From: Paragorgia papillata
Lineage: Eukaryota; Cnidaria; Anthozoa; Scleralcyonacea; Coralliidae
Direction: 5' to 3'
Assembly (NCBI GenBank): GCA_035771165.1
Contig: JAWNZC010000304.1
Coordinates: 1 to 64,000, forward strand
DNA length: 64,000 nucleotides
How positions within the stretch are numbered: position 1 is the first letter of the stretch; the number at the start of each line of letters is the position of its first letter. Position numbers and translations under genes: made by a program. Below, piece after piece: positions 54,531 through 64,000 of this stretch. The notes under the pieces were generated by a model. It had not been told where the DNA came from. It saw only the letters and a list, made by a program, of their open reading frames with translations, and made no database searches.

Positions 54531-54887
54531 ATGGGTAAAAAAATGAAAACACTATTTATGTCCGCCCCTGCTAGACAAACATCGGCTTCAGAAGTTTTAA
54601 ATGATTACTATCAGAAATGGTTTCCGCCTGGTTTATCAAATATCCGTTATCAATTACTTCAGTATTATTCGATCATTGCTCATTGTTCCTCAGTAATATT
54701 TTACTCCGATTTCCGATTACCATGCATTACATACTCGTTAATATTTTACTCCAATTTCCCGTTACTCACCAGGATATCGATTGACCATGCACAAATCGAG
54801 TATCCTTGAGTGCTGCGTAGGCATGCGCAGTGTTAGGATAGATCAAAGTGAAAATGTGGTAAACAGCCGAGATTAGGTTTAATAACG

Positions 54888-55404
54888 AAATAATGACGTT
54901 TCGAGCGGAGCTCTTCGTGACTTCGTCAGAGTAAAATGTGATCCAGGGCTCCCCTCGAAACGTCAGTAATAGAGTGTCAGTGGAACTTCCTACTGTTTCT
55001 TCAAAAGTTGAAAAAACGAAAGTTTTAACCTCAGCGTGCCCTGGGTGCCAGAGGTTTTTCGACGTTCGTGGGGGATAACGGGCACACACGAGGAAGCCAG
55101 CTGGCGGTAAAGTGGGAGGGGCCAACCCGGAAGGCGAGCGCGAAAAACCTCTGGAACACCAAGCCCAATCTCGTTCCCAGAGCCCACGTTCCCCACCCGG
55201 GAAACGAGAGACTCTGGGATAATCCGTTTCACATCGATATTTCATTGGCAGATGAACACAGTGAACTCTATATAACTCTTCTTCCGGATAACAAGAATCC
55301 TGTGATGGCATGAACGGATTATCCCACAACCTCGTATACCCAGGGTCTTATCTCCACTCGGGGGCGGGGGAGCAGAGATAAGACACTGGGTACGAGGTTG
55401 ATAA
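54888..55404. repeat. Hammerhead-like motif and two hairpin MITEs
   Basis: 54893-54932 (minus) contains CTGACGAAG and CTCGAAACGTC. 55037-55165 is a hairpin MITE (GGTGCCAGAGGTTTTT and inverse), with another copy at 56916-57035. 55329-55404 is a palindrome (AACCTCGTATACCCAGG and inverse). 55170-55330 holds another GGGAACGAGA-type arm. Confidence 0.55.
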
Positions 55405-55866
55405 TGATATTTTAACAATCCAGAGTCAACTCTATTTTGTATTTCTCAAGCAAGTAATAAGGCTATCGTCTCGACAGTCTTCTATACATTAGACCACTAA
55501 AAATTGCTCAAATTTAATAACTGGTTTGATTTTAGTTCGGGCGACGTGAAATCCCCCGTCTGTTACTTGTCATATATGCAGACACTCAGACAGTTATAAC
55601 TTCCAAACTATGCATTGTTGAACGCTATCTTGTACGTATGTTGTTATAAATTTCATAGGTTTCCCTTTGATGTATGGCTTATGTTTCTGGGTTATATGGA
55701 ACTTTTTCAAATGTCCAAAATGTTTACTCAATAATAAATAAATAATTATTTACTTAACGTCTCACATGAAGTCGATCGCGTATCGGTTATAGAATTTCAG
55801 ATACGCAGGAACTTGAACGACTTGAACTACAACACTTTAAATGAAAGCTTATATATTTCTTACAAC
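55405..55866. other. Intergenic, nothing recognised
   Basis: AT-rich sequence without supported genes or element ends. Confidence 0.4.
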
Positions 55867-55880
55867 ATACTTACAGGATA

Positions 55881-56446
55881 GCCTAGTTTCTAGGCCTTTC
55901 GTTTCCGCGTCATGTGCTTGGCCGCGTAGTCGGTTTGGGTTCTTGCGAAGACTGGGGAGAGGCTGGAAAGGAGAAGGCCTAGCAACATTCGCAAAAAGGT
56001 CCTGCCCAGAATCGTTCTGGCCCTTCGAGTGTTCCTGGGATCTAGCATACAACACTGAGCGACAGTATAAAAGCACAAGGATGTCTGTGAAGATTTTACC
56101 AAAGATCTTGGCGATCGAAAGAAGGGAATTATGGAATAAATTCCAATTGGAGCTCGGAATGAAAATGTAACTGTTCAACTTTTGGCGGTTGCAGAAGGAA
56201 AGCTAGTGATAAGAAAGCTAGGCTAGTGAAACGTCCTCGGTCCGAGGTGAGCAGGCTTGTATAATTTTATACAGATGGAATATTAAATGTCGAAAAACAC
56301 TTAGAACATCATAATATCACAACTCTTCCTCAATAAACACCCAAGCTGTAAAGTGAAAGTGTTTACGAATTTTGCTAGGCCTTCCCCAGCGGGTCCGTTC
56401 GGATCACTTCCGAAACGCGTTAACCGAGGAAGGCCTAGAGACTAGG
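55881..56446. mobile_element. Element between 14-bp direct repeats
   Basis: ATACTTACAGGATA occurs on both sides (55867-55880 and 56447-56460). The ends CCTAGTTTCTAGGCCTT and AAGGCCTAGAGACTAGG are inverted repeats. The duplication length and inverted ends suggest a Mutator-like element. Antiparallel 109-codon frames inside have no recognised family. Confidence 0.75.
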
Positions 56447-56460
56447 ATACTTACAGGATA

Positions 56461-57035
56461 TATTTCAACGATGCTATCTTGTTGTTTGTTGTATATATTT
56501 TTAATGATGAAGACGTCTCGTCGTTGAATGAAGCTAAAGTATTAAAGAGCATATAAAGAGGTAGTCGCTTTGATGCTCGTTGAGCTCGTATTATAAACGA
56601 GTCAAGACTTTCCCACGCAATCAAAAAAATCCTCGCGAGAGAGCAAAAGCATTCCAAAAAAAGTTTAAGTTGTATATCAACGTGAAGCGAAAGTATAGGC
56701 TCCAAAACAGAGAGAGAATACTAGTATATATCACTGCTGATGACTGCATCAGGACGATGTTTAATATTACACTCATGTTATTAATAGAGATGTGCGATAG
56801 CCAATTAAACTTATTGTTAAAAAATTATCCTTCGCTTGACCCCAATCAACGTCTTACGTCCAGATTTTGGAACGTAAACTTTTCATTGGCTCGGCGCGAT
56901 CAGAGAAACGGCTCGGTGTTCCAGAGGTTCTTCCCGCTCGCCTTGCGAATTTACCGCCTGGCGTCCTCCCGTATCCCCATTGTCCCTACGAGCGTGGAAG
57001 AACCTCTGGCACCCAGGCCGGTAACCTCAGCGAAA
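56461..57035. other. Intergenic with a hairpin MITE
   Basis: 56461-56915 is AT-rich, with a 176-codon plus frame (56580-57110) that reads through repeats and lacks any domain. 56916-57035 is a hairpin MITE of the 55037 family, GGTGTTCCAGAGGTTC and inverse. Confidence 0.5.
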
Positions 57036-57109
57036 CTGCTCATAAATATTTTGAAAAGGCGTGGTACTAACGTTATGCATAGAATAAATAACGTTCAAAA
57101 CATTAGATA

Positions 57110-57286
57110 GACCTTACTCAAAAATGACCACCGAATTAAAATTATTTTATTCATATAAATTAGCCCTTATAAACTCATTTGCATGTGGGAAATTCAAAAT
57201 AATGTTTACTTTAAAACGAGGTCATATGGGCTAATTTATATGCACATAAAAGAATTCTAATTCGGCGTTCATTTTTGAATAAGGTC
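57110..57286. mobile_element. Hairpin MITE, TA-flanked
   Basis: GACCTTACTCAAAAATGA at the left is mirrored by TCATTTTTGAATAAGGTC at the right. ATATAAATTAGCCC is mirrored as well. TA lies on both flanks. Confidence 0.75.
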
Positions 57287-57299
57287 TATACTGTTAACA

Positions 57300-57500
57300 A
57301 ATGATGTGTTTCAGCCGTTGCTATGACAACAGTGACGTTTCAAAATGACCGTAAATTTACATTTAATCCAATTTATTTCAAAAACGAGTTCGGTGACCCC
57401 TCAATGTTTTTGAATTAAAACATTTCTTTAAATTTAAGTAATCATTAAGCAGATTTTAAAAAAAATTCTGAAGATCCATTTTTTCTCAAAAATAGAAAAC
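57300..57500. repeat. Copy of the X-box-bearing repeat
   Basis: Matches part of 46050-46215, including GTTGCTATGACAAC (57317-57330), GTGACGTTTCAA, a GGTGACC-like word and AAAAAAAATTCTGAAGAT. Confidence 0.65.
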
Positions 57501-57626
57501 CATAATTTTTCTTCTTAGGTTTCTTTTTTTATTTAAATATTGTTTTCGGTTACTTTTAAATTGTATGCTGTAGTCTGTGTATCGATAAAACACGTGCCCG
57601 TGATGTTTATTCTGAAAGCCCGTTTA

Positions 57627-57955
57627 ACACTTTGAGGCCTGGACCTCTCCCTGTGCTGAATAAAATCGTCTGGCGTTAGCCAGAATAGACCTTAAAGACT
57701 CGTCGTCAGGCTTCAAAGTTCATGTCAAGCCATAATCAAACGAGAACGCAAGTCATCGCAAGTTGGCAGTCACGCTATCTCAGCCAGCCGCTCTGAATAA
57801 TTTCCCGAAAATATCATGTACCGTGACAAAGTTAAAACTTGTTTAAAACACTCATGAAACCTTTATTTTGTTAATTTGAGTGTTCAAACGACCGCCACAG
57901 AAATTCTGACTGCCAACTTGCGATGACTTGCGTTCTCGTTTCATTAGGGCTTTAA
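57627..57955. repeat. Two hairpin repeats
   Basis: 57627-57717 is a second copy of the hairpin at 24055-24155 (CGTCTGGCGTTAGCCAGAAT core, TTTAACACTTTG end). 57725-57955 is a foldback with arms CGAGAACGCAAGTCATCGCA and inverse. Confidence 0.75.
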
Positions 57956-59561
57956 CTCGAACACCGGGATACTGTATATATACGGACATTTCTGCGTGTT
58001 CTTTTGGTGTCCGTATTAATCGGGTTCCACTGTATTTCGGAGAAAATGAAAATCAAGTCGGCCGTTTACCGCCTTTTCACCTTGGAGTATCAATCCTTTC
58101 ACACGAGTACTCATGCACATTCGTGTTTTATACATACAGAGATAACTTCTAATACTAGAAATCAGATGAACGCAACGACCCCTCGCCCGCTTTAGTATGC
58201 TTTTTTTACTCTCCCTCTCCCCCCCCCCCCCCCCTATTTCTATGTTTTGGTGTATTAATGACACACAGATGACAGATCGGAAAACATCCCAGAAAATTAG
58301 TTCACCGAAAGAACATGCAAAGTCAATATGTAAAAAAACACACAACGAGATGAACCAAATTATGACAAATTTTCATTCAAAAATAGATATAAACATGTAC
58401 AGTGGCCAAGAAAAGACACAAGTCAACGTCCTAGCGTTCAACTGACAACTCTAGACAATATATTATTTATATCAATTTTCATTTTCAAGATTTCTTCCGT
58501 TTTAACTTAGCTAAACTGGTAAACACGAATCTCCTACCGTTAAACTTCTTCTGCTTTTGTCACCACAAACACTGCCAATTCAGTCTACTCTTTTCGGATT
58601 GTTTTTCCTGTTCGCGGTTTCTTACTTATTTCGTTGCTGACACATAAATATGACAAGGCATCATTCAGTTCTCTTCATGATCTGAAAAACCGTTTGTTTC
58701 AAAATTTCTTAATCGTTCCCTCTCGAGTTATGTAGAATACAGTACCAGAGCAAAAATTTTTACCAGCTTTGAACAGTTTCAGGACACATCCTTCTTCTTT
58801 CGGTTGATTTCGGTTGGCATCGTTAATTTTCGGTCTTTATCGTATTAATTTTTAGGCATTTTTCAGTGACTGTTTTAAGTCGTATTTATTGTTGTCTTTT
58901 TCTCGCTGCCACATCTCTTCTTAGCCTTCTTTCTTTGGTCTTTTTTCATAGTAATATTATTAATGCACATTTTAGCTGAAACCATTTTTCTGGCAAAGAT
59001 TTATTTCGTCATGATTGTTGAAAAACAATTTCATAATCCAACCGAACTTATAAATTATAATTTGCTGACGTAGTTTAAATAATTTGAATAATTTAACAGG
59101 TTAGTTACCAGTACCCCGCTATTCGAACTGCGCAAGTTGTGGATCTGATAACATATATATAAACAGGTTTCAGAATTACTTTCAGCTTTTCGTCTCGCGT
59201 GTAAAGTGGACTCCACGCACGTCGAGATTAGCAACCTCACCCGGCTCCGGGCCTTCGGCCCTCCGCCCGGGCTCGGGGATTAAAGCGGAAGCGGTTAGCG
59301 GATCACAATTCCGGAAATATCTTAGCTTTCCTGTATAAAGTGGCATGGAAACGTGTCTTAGCCAGTTAGCCGTGTGCTTAGCCGAACTTCTTTATTACTT
59401 CTGGTAGACGATTGAGATTTTTGCATAAATTAGCCACTTCACCGAGAACATGCAGCTGATTACAAGTGGTATCGAGCTTTGGAGGGTATTGTCTGTTGAA
59501 TATTGACTGAGCGAGTTAGGAACCAGTCGTCCTCCTCCTTCTCTTTAAACACAATTCTGAA
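57956..59561. other. Intergenic and 5' flank of the GPCR gene
   Basis: A C-run near 58222, then AT-rich sequence without genes. 59240-59275 is a GC-rich patch (CCGGGCCTTCGGCCC palindrome). TATAAAG at 59334-59340 could be a TATA box about 220 bp before the GPCR start, but this is only positional. Confidence 0.4.
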
Positions 59562-60500
59562 ATGGCTTTCAACGACACGAATAACATGGAAAGCCAAAGT
59601 GTATTCGAAGCAATGGCCAAAGGACTGGTGCTTTCGGTAATGGCGTTGATTACTGTTGCTGGAAACGCTTTATCTCTGCTTGTTCTTGTTACGAGTGGAA
59701 AATGGAATACCAGATTTCTGATCGCGAGTTTGGCCGTTACAGATCTACTTCTAGGCGCCCTGGTCGTGCCCTTCGCCGCAGTTTCGTCCATCAAACTGCA
59801 CTGGATCTTCGGGCATATGTGGTGCCAGACTCAAGGTAGTCTTGGTTTTCTCCTCTGCCAAGCCTCGGTGATTACGATAACGTCAATAACTGTTGAACGG
59901 CATATACTGTTCACACGCCCGAATCTTCACTTCAAATGGTTTCGAAAAAGTCCCGAACGGACCCAATACATTGTAATTTTCACGTGGACGTTCGCTGGTC
60001 TGTGGACGTTCTTTGCTTGGCAAACGTCGCGGTTTACGTACGCCAATGAGTTACTTAACTGTGTCGTCGACTGGAGGTATAATCGTCGATTCACCTTGGC
60101 GTGTGGTTTAATCACAAGCTGTGTGCCAATTTGTGTGATTTTGTTTTGCAATTTCAAAGTGGTTCAGATACTGAGGCGTTGGAAATTCCAAAAAAGTGGA
60201 ACGCCCAATGAGACTTTGAAGCGAAATATCGCCCAAGTCAAGATTTCAAGGATGCTTTTGATAGTTGTGGTCGTGTTTTTGGTTTGTTGGACCCCTTACT
60301 CGGTCGGAGGAATTTGTTACCTCCTAGAAGGCTGTGTCTGGCCAGACGAATTCTTCACTGTCAGCGTTTTCTTCTGCCTCTTAAACAGTTGTATTAACCC
60401 GATAATTTACGGCACATTCGACCGAAGATTTCGCAGAGCTGTAAGAATGATTGTTGCTCATATGTTCGGTTTTCTAAACAGAACGAATGCCCATCCATGA
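59562..60500 (+). CDS. Rhodopsin-class (class A) G-protein-coupled receptor
   Basis: Intronless, 312 aa, seven hydrophobic segments, plasma membrane. N-terminal Asn-rich tail (NDT sequon at 4-6). TM1 has GN at 34-35; TM2 has LAVTD with D61 (2.50). TM3 starts with C88 (3.25), whose partner is probably C167 in loop 2, and ends with E112-R113-H114, a variant of DRY. TM4 has W142/W148. TM6 has CWTPY (242-246). TM7 has NPIIY (279-283), then FDRRFRRA helix 8. Position 3.32 is Gly (G95), so the Asp that binds biogenic amines is missing. Position 7.43 is Leu, so it is not an opsin. Loop 3 is short. I infer a receptor of the large orphan cnidarian-type class A groups; the ligand is unknown. The start has G at -3 and G at +4. 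It stands alone. Confidence 0.93.
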   Translation: MAFNDTNNMESQSVFEAMAKGLVLSVMALITVAGNALSLLVLVTSGKWNTRFLIASLAVTDLLLGALVVPFAAVSSIKLHWIFGHMWCQTQGSLGFLLCQASVITITSITVERHILFTRPNLHFKWFRKSPERTQYIVIFTWTFAGLWTFFAWQTSRFTYANELLNCVVDWRYNRRFTLACGLITSCVPICVILFCNFKVVQILRRWKFQKSGTPNETLKRNIAQVKISRMLLIVVVVFLVCWTPYSVGGICYLLEGCVWPDEFFTVSVFFCLLNSCINPIIYGTFDRRFRRAVRMIVAHMFGFLNRTNAHP

Positions 60501-60608
60501 CTCGGGAGGAAAATGGTGTCGCGGTACCGACAAATAATATTGACTATTGTTAAGTAACTGTTTTTTTGTTTAGTTATTTCCTGCTTGTCCACATTGGGTG
60601 CTCTATTA

Positions 60609-60614
60609 AATAAA
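60609..60614 (+). terminator. Poly(A) signal of the GPCR gene
   Basis: AATAAA lies 109 bp after the stop codon. Position and sequence fit; no cleavage evidence. Confidence 0.5.
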
Positions 60615-60759
60615 CTCAGTTTAAGGGCCGGGGTGATGACATGCATGGCCGGTTAGCCAAGTTTTAAGTTGCGATTACATGAAGCGGGCTAATTCCGGTT
60701 TTAAGCAGGTGTATAGTGCTCTGAGATTGTCATGCACCGTACTGACATTGTGTAAAATG

Positions 60760-61260
60760 AATGTTTAACTCTTCGCCTACCGCGGTATATCGTTCGTTTC
60801 CGAACGAAGCAGACTTTAGACAGTATATTTTACTCTCTCTCTCTCTCTCTCTTATGCCAAAGTATTTTAATAATTACTCGTCAAGTGGAGAGCCATTGGT
60901 AATGATCGAAGGACTTAAAAGTCCTCTCCGCGATCCACTTGGTTGGCGGGAAAATACTTTGGCGTAAGAAGAGTAAAATACTGTTAATAGCTTTCTAACT
61001 ATATCTATTTAATTAACAGCTTTCTAGTTTCTAACGATATTCTAACGATATTTAATTAATAACTTTCTAATGATATTTCTATTCAGTATTAATTAAGAGC
61101 TTTCAGTAACGATATCTATTCTATTTTATTTTATTTTGTGGCATAAATTCTGAGGAATTGAGAGCGCTTAAAGGTCTTTGTTAAGGTTTGCAAGGTCATT
61201 TCGGTAAAGCGCTCTCAATTCGTCAGAATTTATGCGGCCACTAAAATAAAATATGTCGTT
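60760..61260. repeat. Hairpin repeats beside the GPCR
   Basis: 60778-60970 begins with a CGTTCGTTTCCGAACG palindrome. Then come a (CT)n run and an inverted GCCAAAGTATTTT / AAAATACTTTGGC pair. Related pieces recur at 62110-62370. 61120-61250 is a palindrome (CATAAATTCTGAGGAATTGA, GAGCGCTT and inverse). Confidence 0.6.
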
Positions 61261-61290
61261 AGAAAGCTATTAATTTGTATAGAATACAAT

Positions 61291-62090
61291 GTTGTCTTTG
61301 ATTTTGCGATAAACACAAACCAATAATAGTTGTGAATTTTTAAATTAAAACCAGACGGCTTCACTCGGGGCGACTCAAGTAAAAAGCGTTTTATTTTGTT
61401 CTTTGAAATTTTTTTGCAGTTTCATTCCGAGATAAATTTCCAGCAAAACGGTGTCAGTGTTATTTGCCGAGTTTATTGACGACCAAAGTTGAAAATGCTG
61501 TTTTTCGACCAACATTCGGACAAAATAAGTCATAAAATCGAAATCAGGCAATAAATAAAAAACGCTGACACCGTTTTGCTGAAATTTATCTCGGAATCGA
61601 ACTGCAAAAAAATTATTTGAACAAAATGAAACGTTTTGTTCTTAATAAGTCACCCCGAGTAAAGCCCCGCACGTACGACCAAGTTTTCCTTGACAAGTTT
61701 TTCCTTGACAAGTTTTATTTGTTCGTGTGTACGACACAAATTGACAAGTTTTTCCTTGACAAGGAGCTGGTCACGCCAGCTTTTGAACAAGGAAATTTGT
61801 TCGTGTGTATAGTCGTCAAGGAAAACTTGACAAGATCATCCCCGAAGCTTATTACGCGATCATTGCCGTCAAGGAAAACTTGTCCAACCGTACACACGAG
61901 CAATTATAACTTGTCAAGGAAAATTGTTGGGAAAAAACGTGTTCATCGTACACACGAGCAAGGAAAGCTACCAAGGAACTAATTGTCAAGAAAAACTTGG
62001 TCGTCTGTGCGGGGCTTATAAAGCCCTCTGGTTTTACTTGAAAAATTTGCAACTATTATTGGCTTGTGTTTATCGCAAAATCAAATACAA
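61291..62090. mobile_element. Foldback element hosting a MITE
   Basis: Left arm 61291-61450 (TTGATTTTGCGATAAACACA, AATAATAGTTG, AAACGGTGTCAG). Part of the right arm is found before the inner MITE (61550-61660) and the rest after it (62020-62090). The inner MITE is 61662-62016. The outer element was therefore intact before the MITE jumped in. Confidence 0.75.
61662..62016. mobile_element. CTTGACAAG-rich MITE, TA-flanked
   Basis: Ends AAGCCCCGCACGTACGACC and GGTCGTCTGTGCGGGGCT, TA on both sides, 355 bp, interior built from CTTGACAAG words and CGTGTGTACGA. Same family as 53375-53734. Confidence 0.85.

Positions 62091-64000
<1,910 letters not shown>

Noticed and set aside
59562..60500. GPCR as opsin or biogenic-amine receptor
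   Set aside because: No Lys at 7.43 and no Asp at 3.32.

Overview
This is a eukaryotic, AT-rich, transposon-crowded window. I infer an invertebrate animal and most likely a cnidarian such as an anthozoan; no single feature proves the clade. The support is: two multi-exon genes with clean GT-AG introns, an intronless rhodopsin-class receptor, a carboxypeptidase D gene with a metazoan-type acidic tail, tRNA-derived SINE pieces, a LINE remnant, a mariner fragment, and dozens of foldback or MITE elements. There is no operon structure and no CRISPR.

Three genes are well supported. (1) On the minus strand, 39571 down to 16332, six exons join without a frame break (5244 nt, 1747 residues) into a carboxypeptidase D homologue. 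It has a signal peptide, four M14/transthyretin-like repeats, one transmembrane helix and an acidic cytoplasmic tail. Repeats 1 and 2 keep all zinc and catalytic residues; repeats 3 and 4 are pseudo-enzymes. (2) On the plus strand, 44098 to 50191, three exons (2838 nt, 945 residues) encode an RBR-type E3 ubiquitin ligase with RING1, IBR and RING2, the catalytic Cys, and a long N-terminal half I do not recognise. (3) On the plus strand, 59562 to 60500, an intronless class A GPCR of 312 residues lacks the amine-binding Asp and the opsin Lys.

Layout: 1-3412 is a frame-broken, coding-like stretch (probable pseudogene). 3520-16272 holds only mobile elements: foldbacks, a nested composite repeated again near 25-27 kb, hAT-like MITEs, a LINE C-terminal scrap, and a MITE nested in a repeat nested in another repeat. 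16332-39571 is the CPD gene; its introns are filled with nested elements, tandem repeats and SINE scraps. 39572-44097 has palindromes, telomere-like tracts and a TA-targeting element that split an AAT microsatellite. 44098-50191 is the RBR gene, whose first intron carries three foldbacks and an array of ACTATAGT palindromes. 50192-59561 is again repeats. 59562-60500 is the GPCR. 60501-64000 is nested palindromes, a TA microsatellite and the 3' end of a degenerate mariner transposase.

The genes need not act together. CPD trims C-terminal Lys/Arg from secretory-pathway peptides, the GPCR could sense a ligand, and the RBR protein ubiquitinates unknown targets; the link is only physical. The most notable items are the four-repeat CPD with two decayed domains, the ligase's orphan N-terminal half, several repeat families whose internal palindrome arrays look like protein-binding arrays, and recurrent hammerhead-like CTGANGA/GAAAC motifs.
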